From the NCBI GenBank assembly GCA_000717735.1, contig JOBE01000010.1, positions 1 to 64,000 of the forward strand: 64,000 bases of DNA. The letters are read 5' to 3'. The notes under the pieces are model-generated. The model was not told where the DNA came from. It saw nothing but the letters and a program-made list of their open reading frames with translations, and ran no database searches. The translations under genes and the position numbers were made by a program. How positions within the stretch are numbered: position 1 is the stretch's first letter; every line of letters starts with the position of its first letter. The stretch is from Streptomyces griseoluteus. Lineage in GTDB: Bacteria; Actinomycetota; Actinomycetes; Streptomycetales; Streptomycetaceae. Of this stretch, positions 23,072 through 31,368 are shown piece after piece.

Positions 23072-23983
23072 ATGGCCTGGATCGTGACGCCGTTGGGCGC
23101 CCTCATGGTGCTGCTCATCCTCCGGGACGTCTTCCACACGCTCTGGCACCCCACCCGTCACGGCGGTCTGAGCCGGCTCGTGATGCGGGGCATGTGGCGC
23201 CTTTCGGCCCACCGCGGCGCCCGGTGGCGCCCGGCCGGGCTCGCGGGCCCGCTCGGCATGGTCATGGTGGTCGCCCTCTGGGCGCTGACCGTGGCCGTGG
23301 GGTGGGGGCTCGTGTACTGGCCCCACATGCCGGAGGACTTCTCGTACGCGGCGGGGCTCGACCCGACCCACCACGCGAGTCCGGTGGACGCCCTGTACGT
23401 CTCCCTCGTCACCCTCGCCACTCTCGGCCTCGGCGACATCGCACCGGCCACGGGCTGGCTGCGCGTCCTCGCTCCCCTGGAGGCCCTCGTGGGCTTCGCC
23501 CTCCTGTCGGCGACCGTGGCCTGGAATCTCGGGATCTATCCCGCCCTCGCCCGTCGCAGGGCGCTGGCGCTGCGGCTGTCCCATGTACGCCGCAGCCGGG
23601 CCGACGCGCGGGCGCTCGACTCCGACGGCGGCGCGGCGATCCTCGACGGGCTCGCCTCCGCCCTGGCCACCGCCACCGTCGACTTCCTGCAGTACGCCGA
23701 GTCGTACTACTTCCACGACGCGGACGAGGACACGGCGCTCCCGCGACAGCTCGGCCACGCCCTCGGCCTCGCGGATCAGGCCGAGGAAGCGCGGCACCCC
23801 GACGTCAGGCTCTCCGCGTCGGTCCTGCGCCGCGCGCTCGAAGACCTCGCGACCGTGCTCGACGCACGCTTCCTGCGTGCGGGAGGGGGCCCCGAGGGGG
23901 TCTTCGCCGCCTACGCCGAGGATCACGGGCACCCCTGGGAACCGGGCGGCCCTCCCCCGAACGGCGGAGACCGGCGGTCCTGA
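23072..23983 (+). CDS. Two-pore-helix ion channel protein (Ion_trans_2 type)
   Basis: A 303-residue membrane protein. Hydrophobic helices lie at about residues 1-17, 62-85 and 130-152. Between the last two, DALYVSLVTLATLGLGDIAP is a pore helix and selectivity filter like the TVGYGD of potassium channels, here TLGLGD. The C-terminal half is a soluble, mostly helical domain, in the position of a gating domain but without a Rossmann RCK motif. ATG 23072 follows GGAAAGGTGA. It probably carries potassium or another cation; the altered filter leaves selectivity open. Confidence 0.8.
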   Translation: MAWIVTPLGALMVLLILRDVFHTLWHPTRHGGLSRLVMRGMWRLSAHRGARWRPAGLAGPLGMVMVVALWALTVAVGWGLVYWPHMPEDFSYAAGLDPTHHASPVDALYVSLVTLATLGLGDIAPATGWLRVLAPLEALVGFALLSATVAWNLGIYPALARRRALALRLSHVRRSRADARALDSDGGAAILDGLASALATATVDFLQYAESYYFHDADEDTALPRQLGHALGLADQAEEARHPDVRLSASVLRRALEDLATVLDARFLRAGGGPEGVFAAYAEDHGHPWEPGGPPPNGGDRRS

Positions 23984-23987
23984 GCGG

Positions 23988-24044
23988 GAGCAGACGGTCC
24001 CGGGGCGAGCAGACGGTCCAGGGGCGAGCAGATGGTCCAGGGGC
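23988..24044. repeat. Three 19-bp tandem repeats after the channel gene
   Basis: GAGCAGACGGTCCCGGGGC at 23988-24006 is repeated at 24007-24025 and 24026-24044 with one or two changes. It begins four bases after the channel stop codon. With the following 150 bp it forms the intergenic space between two convergent genes. Confidence 0.85.
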
Positions 24045-24199
24045 GCGAGTAGGGGGCTGACTGTCCGGCGAGGCCAGGCCGGTGCCGTCGACCGCGGGGA
24101 GCGTCAGTTCCCGGTGAGCGGGAAAGCCGCCCGAAGGAGGGTCTGTCCGTCGTGTGAGGTCCGTCCGTCGTATGGGGCCCCGACGGGTGGGGCCGCCGG

Positions 24200-25111
24200 T
24201 CAGCGTGCCCCGTACACGGGTTGCGGCGGCTCCGCGTCCGCGAGCAGCTTCAGCGCCGCCTCGCCCGCCTCCGCCGGTGTCCAGCGTGCGCCCTTGTCGG
24301 CCGTCGGGCCCGGGCGCCAGCCCTCCATGACGGTGATGCGGCCGCCCTCGGTCTCGAAGACCCGGCCCGTCACTCCGGCCGAGGCGGCGGAGCCCAGCCA
24401 GACGACGAGCGGGGAGACGTTCTCCGGGGCCATCGCGTCGAAGGCACCGCCCTCGGGGGCGGCCATCGTCTCGGCGAAGGTCCGCTCGGTCATCCGGGTG
24501 CGGGCGGCGGGGGCGATCGCGTTGACCTGGACCCCGTAGCGGGCGCTCTCGGCGGCGGCGACGAGGGTGAGGCCGACGATGCCGGCCTTGGCGGCGGCGT
24601 AGTTGCCCTGGCCGACGCTGCCGAGGAGGCCCGCGCCGGAGCTGGTGTTGATCACCCGCGCCTCGGGCGTACGGCCCGCCTTGCTCTCGGCGCGCCAGTG
24701 CGCGGTGGCGTACCTGAGCGGCAGGAAGTGGCCCTTGAGGTGAACGCGCATGACGGCGTCCCACTCGTCCTCGTCGAGGTTGACGAGCATGCGGTCGCGC
24801 AGGAACCCGGCGTTGTTGACGAGGGTGTCGACGCGGCCGAAGGTCTCCAGGGCGGTGGTGACCAGCGAGGCCGCGCCGTCGGAGGTGGCGATGTCGCCGC
24901 CGTGGGCGACGGCCTGTCCGCCGGCCGCCCTGATCTCGTCGACGACCCGCTGGGCGGGTCCGCTCTCCCCTCCGCTGCCGTCCGGGGCCACTCCGAGGTC
25001 GTTGACGACGACCTCGGCGCCCTCGGCGGCGAAGGCGAGCGCGTGCGCCCGGCCGAGCCCGCGCCCGGCTCCGGTGACGATCACGACGCGTCCGTTGCAC
25101 AGTCCTGTCAT
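24200..25111 (-). CDS. SDR-family oxidoreductase of the steroid C/D-ring cluster (Rv3548c-like)
   Basis: A 303-residue short-chain dehydrogenase with the cofactor motif VTGAGRGLGRAHAL (residues 13-26), NNAG, and the catalytic Ser and Tyr in INTSSGAGLLGSVGQGNYAAAKAG. Length and the extended C-terminal region match SDRs found beside echA20 in the mycobacterial KstR2 regulon, where they act on degradation intermediates of rings C and D. The exact reaction is not established. ATG 25111 is preceded by AAAGGA. It lies 25 bp after the SDR gene ending at 25137, in one operon. Confidence 0.82.
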   Translation of the reverse strand: MTGLCNGRVVIVTGAGRGLGRAHALAFAAEGAEVVVNDLGVAPDGSGGESGPAQRVVDEIRAAGGQAVAHGGDIATSDGAASLVTTALETFGRVDTLVNNAGFLRDRMLVNLDEDEWDAVMRVHLKGHFLPLRYATAHWRAESKAGRTPEARVINTSSGAGLLGSVGQGNYAAAKAGIVGLTLVAAAESARYGVQVNAIAPAARTRMTERTFAETMAAPEGGAFDAMAPENVSPLVVWLGSAASAGVTGRVFETEGGRITVMEGWRPGPTADKGARWTPAEAGEAALKLLADAEPPQPVYGAR

Positions 25112-25136
25112 GGGTGGGTCCTTTCGATGCGTGGGG

Positions 25137-25913
25137 TCAGTGGTGGGCGGTGGACGCGTCCAGGAACGCCGGACGTTCCCCGCCGCCGTGTACGGACAGG
25201 CTGGCGCCGCTGATGTAGGCGGCGCGGTCGGAGGCGAGGAAGACGCAGGCGGCGCCGATGTCGGCGGGCTCGGCGAGCCGGCCGAGCGGCACGGTGCGGC
25301 CGACGGCGGCCAGTCCGTCCTCGTCCCCGTAGTGCAGGTGGGACAGCTCGGTGCGCACCATGCCGAGGACGAGCGTGTTGACCCGGATCCGCGGCGCCCA
25401 TTCCACCGCCATGGACCGGGCGAGGTTGTCCAGGCCCGCCTTTGCGGCTCCGTAGGCGGCGGTGCCCGGTGACGGGCGGGTGCCGCTGACGCTGCCGATC
25501 ATGACGATCGCCCCTCCCCCGCTCTGATGGCGCATCACCTCGTACGCGGCGAGGGAGGCGGTCAGGGGGGCGAGGAGGTTCAGCTCGACGACCCGGGCCT
25601 GCCGCTCGGCTCCCCCGTCGCCGAGCATCCGGTACGGGGTTCCCCCGGCGTTGTTGACGAGGAGGTCCAGCCTTCCGTGGTCGTCGCGCACCCGGGCGAA
25701 GAAGTCCCCGACGGCCGTCGGGTCGCGCAGGTCGACGGGGAGGAAGCGGGCCGTGCGCCCGTCCGCTTCGACGGGTGTGCCGGGGGGGCGCCGAGCGCAG
25801 GTCACGACCTCCGCGCCGGCTTCGAGCAGAGCCCTGGTGATTCCGGCGCCGACGCCGCGTGTGCCGCCGGTGACGACGGCGACGGAGCCCGACAGATCGG
25901 TGATGACTGCCAA
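25137..25913 (-). CDS. SDR-family oxidoreductase of the steroid C/D-ring cluster (Rv3549c-like)
   Basis: A 258-residue short-chain dehydrogenase with VTGGTRGVGAGITRAL, NNAGG and the catalytic site in VMIGSVSGTRPSPGTAAYGAAKAG. It most likely begins with TTG at 25913, because GGGAGGTG lies just upstream and no ATG or GTG fits. It is divergent from echA20 across a 78-bp gap holding a KstR2-like palindrome, as Rv3549c is from echA20 in Mycobacterium. A substrate within HIP degradation is inferred from this context alone. Confidence 0.82.
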   Translation of the reverse strand: MAVITDLSGSVAVVTGGTRGVGAGITRALLEAGAEVVTCARRPPGTPVEADGRTARFLPVDLRDPTAVGDFFARVRDDHGRLDLLVNNAGGTPYRMLGDGGAERQARVVELNLLAPLTASLAAYEVMRHQSGGGAIVMIGSVSGTRPSPGTAAYGAAKAGLDNLARSMAVEWAPRIRVNTLVLGMVRTELSHLHYGDEDGLAAVGRTVPLGRLAEPADIGAACVFLASDRAAYISGASLSVHGGGERPAFLDASTAHH

Positions 25914-25956
25914 GGGACACCTCCCGCAGCGGGCGAACCGCTGCTATCTTCCGCCT

Positions 25957-25970
25957 AACAAACGTTTGGT
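25957..25970. promoter_or_regulatory. KstR2-like operator
   Basis: AACAAACGTTTGGT fits the pattern AnCAA-N4-TTGnT, close to the published KstR2 motif AnCAAGnnCTTGnT. It lies between the divergent SDR and echA20 genes, 21 bp before the echA20 start. It is the expected operator for the KstR2 repressor encoded at 31368. Confidence 0.82.
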
Positions 25971-25991
25971 GGAAAGGTAGCTGATCTGCTC

Positions 25992-26765
25992 ATGGGTGTC
26001 TCCACCTCAGCCCCCGACGAAGGCATCACCGTCGTCACCGTCGACTTCCCACCGGTCAACGCCCTCCCCGTACAAGGCTGGTACGACCTGGCCGCCGCAG
26101 TACGCGCCGCGGGCGCCGATCCCCGGGTGCGCTGCGTCGTCCTCACCGCCGAGGGCCGGGGCTTCAACGCAGGCGTCGACATCAAGGAGATCCAGCGCGC
26201 GGCCGGGCACGACGCCCTCCTGGGCGCCAACCGCGGCTGCTACGAGGCGTTCGCCGCGGTCTACGACTGCGAGGTGCCGGTGGTCGCCGCCGTGCACGGC
26301 TTCTGCCTCGGCGGCGGCATCGGCCTGGCCGGCAACGCCGACGCGATCGTCGCCTCCGAGGACGCGACCTTCGGCCTGCCCGAGCTGGACCGGGGCGCGC
26401 TCGGCGCGGCCACCCACCTGGCCCGGCTCGTCCCCCAGCAGCTGATGCGGACCCTGTACTACACCTCGCGCACCGTCACCGCGGAGGAACTGCACCGGCA
26501 CGGCTCGGTGTGGCGGGTCGTCCCGCGCGAGCGCCTGCTCGACGCGGCGCTCGACCTCGCACAGGAGATCGCCGCCAAGGACGGACAGCTGATCCGGCTC
26601 GCCAAGGCCGCGATCAACGGCATCGACCCGGTGGACGTCCGCCGCAGCTACCGCTTCGAGCAGGGCTTCACCTTCGAGGCCAACCTCAGCGGCGTCGCCG
26701 ATCGGGTCCGCGACACGTTCGGCGAGGACGGCGCCGTCGACAAGAGCGAGGAGGAGGAGTCGTGA
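25992..26765 (+). CDS. echA20: Enoyl-CoA hydratase-family ring hydrolase EchA20
   Basis: A 257-residue crotonase-fold protein with the oxyanion segments GRGFNAGVDIKE (residues 54-65) and HGFCLGGGIGLAGNADAIVA (about 102-121). In Mycobacterium EchA20 opens a ring of the bicyclic steroid remnant HIEC-CoA by hydrolysis. The gene order echA20-ipdA-ipdB-ipdC, each pair overlapping by four bases from here on, is the same as Rv3550-Rv3553. A KstR2-like site lies 21 bp upstream. The GTGA overlap with ipdA indicates translational coupling. Confidence 0.9.
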   Translation: MGVSTSAPDEGITVVTVDFPPVNALPVQGWYDLAAAVRAAGADPRVRCVVLTAEGRGFNAGVDIKEIQRAAGHDALLGANRGCYEAFAAVYDCEVPVVAAVHGFCLGGGIGLAGNADAIVASEDATFGLPELDRGALGAATHLARLVPQQLMRTLYYTSRTVTAEELHRHGSVWRVVPRERLLDAALDLAQEIAAKDGQLIRLAKAAINGIDPVDVRRSYRFEQGFTFEANLSGVADRVRDTFGEDGAVDKSEEEES

Positions 26766-27628
26766 GCAAGGACAAGACGATGACCGCCGAGGAGGTCGTG
26801 GGGCGGCTCAGGAGCGGGATGACGATCGGCATCGGCGGCTGGGGCTCCCGGCGCAAGCCGATGGCCCTGGTACGGGCGCTGCTGCGGTCGGACCTCACGG
26901 ACCTGACCGTCGTCTCGTACGGCGGCCCGGACGTGGGGCTGCTCGCCGCCGCCGGGAAGATCCGCAAGCTGGTCGCGGCCTTCGCCACGCTCGACTCCAT
27001 CCCCCTGGAACCGCACTTCGGCGCGGCCCGGCAGCGCGGCGCCTTCGAACTCGTGGAGCTGGACGAGGCCATGGTCATGTGGGGTCTGACCGCCGCCGTG
27101 CACCGGCTGCCCTTCATGCCCATCAGGGCCGGGCTCGCCTCGGACGTGATGAGCGTCAACCCGTCGCTGCGGACGGTGAGGTCGCCGTACGACGACCGCG
27201 AGGAGCTGGTCGCCGTCCCCGCCCTGCGCCTCGACGCCGCGCTCGTCCACCTGAACCGTGCCGACGCGCACGGCAACGGCCAGTACCTGGGCCCCGACCC
27301 GTACTTCGACGACCTGTTCTGCGAGGCCGCCGACACCGCGTACGTCTCCTGCGAGCGGATCGTGGAGACCTCGGAGCTGCTCAAGGACGCGGGGCCGCAG
27401 TCGCTGCTGCTCAAGCGGGCGTTCGTCGACGGCGTCGTCGAGACGCCGAACGGCGCGCACTTCACCTCCTGCGCCCCCGACCACGACCGGGACGAGGCGT
27501 TCCAGCGCGCGTACGTCCGGGCCGCGCGCGACCCGGAGGAGTGGCGGGCCTTCACCGCCCGCTTCCTGTCCGGCGACGAGGACGCCTACCAGGCCGCGGT
27601 CGCGGCGTTCCACGAGGAGGAAGCATGA
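26762..27628 (+). CDS. ipdA: CoA transferase-family ring hydrolase, alpha subunit IpdA
   Basis: A 288-residue family I CoA-transferase fold protein. It starts at GTG 26762 inside the echA20 stop; the conserved GMTIGIGGWGSRRKPMALVRAL and SYGGPDVGLLAA segments are typical of IpdA. Together with IpdB it forms a heteromer that in Mycobacterium and Rhodococcus hydrolyses the last steroid ring of COCHEA-CoA rather than transferring CoA. The frame is also open upstream through echA20, which is not coding in that frame. The assignment rests on motifs plus exact gene order. Confidence 0.9.
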   Translation: MSKDKTMTAEEVVGRLRSGMTIGIGGWGSRRKPMALVRALLRSDLTDLTVVSYGGPDVGLLAAAGKIRKLVAAFATLDSIPLEPHFGAARQRGAFELVELDEAMVMWGLTAAVHRLPFMPIRAGLASDVMSVNPSLRTVRSPYDDREELVAVPALRLDAALVHLNRADAHGNGQYLGPDPYFDDLFCEAADTAYVSCERIVETSELLKDAGPQSLLLKRAFVDGVVETPNGAHFTSCAPDHDRDEAFQRAYVRAARDPEEWRAFTARFLSGDEDAYQAAVAAFHEEEA

Positions 27629-28407
27629 GCGGCACCGGTACGACGACGACGGCCGCGCCGGCGACGCGGGCCGAGTGCTGCGTCGTCGCCTGCGCCGAGG
27701 CGTGGCGGGGCGCGGGCGAGGTGCTGGCCAGTCCGATGGGCACCGTCCCGACGATCGGTGCCCGTCTCGCCCGACTCACCTTCTCCCCCGACCTGCTGCT
27801 CACCGACGGCGAGGCGCTGCTCATCGGCGACGTGCCGGCGGTCGGCGCCGCGCCGCGGGTGGTGGAGGGCTGGCTGCCGTACCGGCAGCACCTGGCCCTG
27901 GTCGCCACCGGGCGGCGGCACGTGATGATGGGCGCGAGCCAGCTCGACCGGTACGGCAACCAGAACATCAGCTGCGTCGGCGACTGGGAGCGGCCCCGGC
28001 GACAGCTCCTCGGCGTGCGCGGCGCTCCGGTCAACACCCTCAACAACCCGACCAGTTACTGGGTCCCGAAGCACTCGACGCGAGTGTTCGTCGAGCGGGT
28101 CGACATGGTCTGCGGGGTCGGCTACGACCGGGCCGCCGCGGCCGGCCCCTCCGCGACCCGCTTCCACCGCATCCCCGACGTCATCAGCGACCTGGGCGTC
28201 TTCGACTTCGAGACCCCCGACCGCACCATGCGGCTGCGCTCCCTGCACCCCGGCGTCACGGTCGAGCAGGTGGTGGAGTCCACCGGCTTCGCCCTGGCCG
28301 TACCCTCCGAGGTGCCGTACACCCGCGAACCCACGGCCGAGGAACTGCGGCTGATCCGCGAGGAGATCGACCCGAAGGGGCTGCGCGACCGCGAGGTACG
28401 GGCATGA
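27625..28407 (+). CDS. ipdB: CoA transferase-family ring hydrolase, beta subunit IpdB
   Basis: A 260-residue partner of IpdA, with SPMGTVPTIGARLARLTFSP and the segment GASQLDRYGNQNISCVG found in beta subunits of this family. ATG 27625 overlaps the ipdA stop (ATGA). The Ala/Thr-rich first 15 residues look disordered. The IpdAB pair is needed for the final ring-opening step of steroid C/D-ring breakdown; cytoplasmic. Confidence 0.9.
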   Translation: MSGTGTTTTAAPATRAECCVVACAEAWRGAGEVLASPMGTVPTIGARLARLTFSPDLLLTDGEALLIGDVPAVGAAPRVVEGWLPYRQHLALVATGRRHVMMGASQLDRYGNQNISCVGDWERPRRQLLGVRGAPVNTLNNPTSYWVPKHSTRVFVERVDMVCGVGYDRAAAAGPSATRFHRIPDVISDLGVFDFETPDRTMRLRSLHPGVTVEQVVESTGFALAVPSEVPYTREPTAEELRLIREEIDPKGLRDREVRA

Positions 28408-29468
28408 GCGACGTCACCCTCGCGACTCCGCTCACCGCGCTCGTCGGGGTGCGGCATCCCGTCGTGCAGACCGGCATGGGCTGGGTGGCCGGTCCCCGGC
28501 TCGTCTCGGCCACCGCGAACGCGGGCGCGCTCGGGATCCTCGCCTCGGCGACGATGACCGTCGACCAGCTCCGCTCCGCTGTGCGCGAGGTCAAGTCCCG
28601 TACCGACGCGCCCTTCGGGGTCAACCTGCGGGCCGACGCCGGGGACGCGGCCGAGCGCGCGCGGATCATCATCGACGAGGGCGTACGGGTCGCCTCGTTC
28701 GCCCTCGCCCCGTCCCGCGAGCTGATCGCGCGGCTCAAGGACGCCGGCGTCGTCGTCATCCCCTCCATCGGGGCCAGGCGGCACGCCGAGAAGGTCGCGG
28801 CGTGGGGGGCCGACGCGGTGATCGTGCAGGGCGGGGAGGGCGGCGGCCACACCGGCAGTGTCGCCACGACCGTCCTGCTCCCGCAGGTCGTGGACGCCGT
28901 GGACATCCCGGTCGTCGCCGCCGGCGGCTTCCACGACGGACGCGGCCTGGTCGCGGCGCTGGCGTACGGCGCTGCCGGGGTCGCGATGGGCACGCGTTTC
29001 CTGCTCACCTCCGACAGCACGGTCCCCGACGCGGTGAAGGCCCGCTACCTCGCCGCGGCGGTCGGCGACGTCACCGTCACGACGAAGGTGGACGGACTGC
29101 CGCACCGGATGCTGCGTACGGAGCTCGTCGACGCCCTCGAGCGTGCGGGCAGGGCCGCCTCGCTGTTGCGGGCGGTGCGGCACGCCCGTGCCTTCCGCCG
29201 CGAGTCCGGCATGGGCTGGTCGCGGATGGTCCGTGACGGCCTGGCGATGAAGCATGGCAAGGACCTGACCTGGAGCCAGGTCCTGCTGGCCGCGAACACC
29301 CCGATGCTGCTCAAGGCGTCCATGGTGGACGGTCGTACCGACCTCGGGGTGATGGCCTCCGGGCAGGTCGCGGGCCTGATCGACGACCTGCCGTCCTGCG
29401 CCGAACTCGTCGACCGGGTCATGACCGAGGCGCTGGCGACCCTCCGCGCCCTGCCCGCCGCCCGCTGA
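28404..29468 (+). CDS. ipdC: IpdC, nitronate monooxygenase-family FMN enzyme
   Basis: A 354-residue TIM-barrel flavoprotein of the NMO/2-nitropropane dioxygenase family. FMN/phosphate contacts are suggested by VQGGEGGGHTGSVATTVLLP and VVAAGGFHDGRGLVAALAYG. In steroid degraders the homologue IpdC oxidises a hydroxylated bicyclic CoA intermediate upstream of EchA20 and IpdAB. ATG 28404 overlaps the ipdB stop. It is the last gene of the plus-strand part of this half of the cluster and is followed by a perfect palindrome terminator shared with convergent fadA6. Confidence 0.88.
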   Translation: MSDVTLATPLTALVGVRHPVVQTGMGWVAGPRLVSATANAGALGILASATMTVDQLRSAVREVKSRTDAPFGVNLRADAGDAAERARIIIDEGVRVASFALAPSRELIARLKDAGVVVIPSIGARRHAEKVAAWGADAVIVQGGEGGGHTGSVATTVLLPQVVDAVDIPVVAAGGFHDGRGLVAALAYGAAGVAMGTRFLLTSDSTVPDAVKARYLAAAVGDVTVTTKVDGLPHRMLRTELVDALERAGRAASLLRAVRHARAFRRESGMGWSRMVRDGLAMKHGKDLTWSQVLLAANTPMLLKASMVDGRTDLGVMASGQVAGLIDDLPSCAELVDRVMTEALATLRALPAAR

Positions 29469-29530
29469 ACCGCCGCACCGATCACGGCACCTCCGCCCGA
29501 CTGCTGCGGTAGGGAGCCGGACGGCGGGAC

Positions 29531-29556
29531 GCCGCCGGGTGACGTCACCCGGCGGC
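29531..29556. terminator. Perfect 26-bp palindrome between convergent genes
   Basis: GCCGCCGGGTGAC at 29531-29543 is followed directly by its reverse complement GTCACCCGGCGGC to 29556. It lies between the convergent ipdC and fadA6 genes, 63 bp after one stop and 22 bp before the other. A bidirectional terminator is the simplest reading. There is no T tract, and it has no loop, so a cruciform or protein site remains possible. Confidence 0.65.
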
Positions 29557-29577
29557 CTCCCGCTGTCCGGCCTCCCG

Positions 29578-30735
29578 TCACAGCCGTTCGATGATCGTCA
29601 CGTTCGCCTGCCCGCCGCCCTCGCACATCGTCTGGAGGCCGAAGCGGCCGCCCGTGCGCTCCAGTTCGTGCAGCAGGGTCGTCGTCAGCTTGGTGCCGGT
29701 CGCGCCGAGCGGGTGGCCGAGAGCGATGGCGCCGCCGTTGACGTTGACCTTGTCCGGGTCGGCTCCGGTCTCCTTGAGCCAGGCCAGGACGACCGGGGCG
29801 AAGGCCTCGTTGATCTCCACGAGGTCGATGTCGTCGAGCGTCATCCCGGCCTTCTTCAGGGCGTACGCCGTCGCCGGGATCGGGGCCGACAGCATGCGGA
29901 TCGGGTCCTCGCCCCGTACGGAGAGGTGGTGGACGCGGGCGCGCGGTGTCAGGCCGTGCTCCCGTACGGCGCGTTCCGAGGCGAGCAGGATCGCCGAGGC
30001 CCCGTCGGAGACCTGCGAGGAGACGGCGGCGGTCAGCCGGCCGCCCTCGACCAGCGGCCGGAGGCCCGCCATCTTCTCCAGGGTGGTGTCGCGGCGCGGA
30101 CCCTCGTCGGTGGTCACGTCCCCGTACGGGACGAGCTCGCGGTCGAAGCGGCCCTCGTCGATCGCCCGGAGCGCCCGCCGGTGCGAGCGGAGGGCGAACT
30201 CCTCCATGTCCCGCCGGGAGACGTCCCACTTGGCCGCGATGAGTTCGGCGCCGTGGAACTGGTTGACCGGCTGGTCGCCGTAGCGGGCGCGCCAGCCATC
30301 GGAGCCCGCGTACGGGCCCTCGGTCAGCCCGAGCGGCACGGCGGCCTGGCGGCTTGCGAAGGCGATCGGGATCTGTGACATGTTCTGCGTGCCGCCCGCG
30401 ACCACCAGGTCCTGGGTGCCGGACAGGACGCCCTGGGCGGCGAAGTGCAGGGCCTGCTGGGAGGAGCCGCACTGGCGGTCCACGGTCACGCCGGGCACCT
30501 CCTCGGGCAGTCCCGCTGCCAGCCAGCAGGTGCGGGCTATGTCGCCGGCCTGTGGGCCGACGGTGTCCAGGCAGCCGAAGACGACGTCCTCGACGGCGGC
30601 CGGGTCGACTCCGGAGCGCTCCACGAGCGCCTTCAGGACGTGCGCTCCGAGGTCGGCCGGGTGGACGGCGGAAAGACCGCCGTTGCGCCTGCCGACCGGG
30701 GTGCGCACGGCGTCCACGATGTATGCCTCGGCCAT
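29578..30735 (-). CDS. fadA6: Steroid 3-ketoacyl-CoA thiolase FadA6
   Basis: A 385-residue thiolase with the active-site Cys in GVTVDRQCGSSQQALHFAAQG (near residue 90), the His in NGGAIALGHPLGATGTKL and the second Cys in MCEGGGQANV. FadA6 in Mycobacterium cleaves the C-C bond of MOODA-type CoA thioesters late in steroid ring degradation. ATG 30735 with AAGGAG upstream is preferred to an in-frame start 24 bases earlier. It lies 33 bp after the kstR2 stop, so it is probably the last gene of the fadE30-ipdF-kstR2-fadA6 transcript. Confidence 0.9.
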   Translation of the reverse strand: MAEAYIVDAVRTPVGRRNGGLSAVHPADLGAHVLKALVERSGVDPAAVEDVVFGCLDTVGPQAGDIARTCWLAAGLPEEVPGVTVDRQCGSSQQALHFAAQGVLSGTQDLVVAGGTQNMSQIPIAFASRQAAVPLGLTEGPYAGSDGWRARYGDQPVNQFHGAELIAAKWDVSRRDMEEFALRSHRRALRAIDEGRFDRELVPYGDVTTDEGPRRDTTLEKMAGLRPLVEGGRLTAAVSSQVSDGASAILLASERAVREHGLTPRARVHHLSVRGEDPIRMLSAPIPATAYALKKAGMTLDDIDLVEINEAFAPVVLAWLKETGADPDKVNVNGGAIALGHPLGATGTKLTTTLLHELERTGGRFGLQTMCEGGGQANVTIIERL

Positions 30736-30768
30736 GGCCACTCCTTCTTCGATGTCCACGATGTCATG

Positions 30769-31368
30769 TCATGTACGGGTACGGGTACGGGAAGCGATGC
30801 CCTCGAGGACCATGGAGAGGTACTGGCGGGCGATCTCCTCGGGGCTGTGCTGTCCACCGGGCCGGTACCAGGACGCGGCGACCCAGACGGTGTCGCGCAC
30901 GAAGCGGTAGGTGAGGCGGACGTCGAGGTCGGCGCGGAAGTCCCCGACCGTGACCCCGCGCTCCAGGGTTCCGATCCAGGCCGTCTCGAACCTGTGGCGC
31001 GCGTCGGCGAGGTAGCCGAAGCGCGGCTGGTCCTGGAGGTGCCGGGACTCCTTCCGGTAGATGGCGACGGCGGCGCGGTGCCGGTCGATCTCGCGGAAGG
31101 ACTCGGTGACGAGGGCCTGGATGGTCTCCCCGGGACCGAGCCCGGCGGCGAGCACGGTGGCGTACCCGGCCAGCAGCTCGTCGAGGAAGGCGGAGAGGAT
31201 CTCGTCGAGCGTCGACTCCTTGGAGTCGAAGTGGTGGTAGAGGCTGCCCGCGAGCAGGCCGGCGGCGTCCGCGATCCGGCGGACGGTGGTGGCGTCGTAC
31301 CCCTGGGCGGCGAACACCTCGGCCGCCGTGTCCAGGAGTTCCCGGCGCCGCTCGGACGCGGGTCTCAC
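30769..31368 (-). CDS. kstR2: TetR-family repressor KstR2
   Basis: A 199-residue TetR protein with its helix-turn-helix at about residues 27-47 (TTVRRIADAAGLLAGSLYHHF) and a ligand domain ending in an unusual RTRTRT tail. In mycobacteria and rhodococci KstR2 represses the HIP degradation genes and is released by HIP-CoA. The identification rests on its position inside a complete KstR2-type cluster with two matching palindromes. The GTG start at 31368 overlaps the ipdF stop by GTGA. The C-terminal tail comes from GGTACG repeats in the DNA. Confidence 0.88.
   Translation of the reverse strand: MRPASERRRELLDTAAEVFAAQGYDATTVRRIADAAGLLAGSLYHHFDSKESTLDEILSAFLDELLAGYATVLAAGLGPGETIQALVTESFREIDRHRAAVAIYRKESRHLQDQPRFGYLADARHRFETAWIGTLERGVTVGDFRADLDVRLTYRFVRDTVWVAASWYRPGGQHSPEEIARQYLSMVLEGIASRTRTRT

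Noticed and set aside
23988..24044. Direct repeats considered as a CRISPR array
   Set aside because: Units are adjacent with no spacers and only three copies; no cas genes are near.
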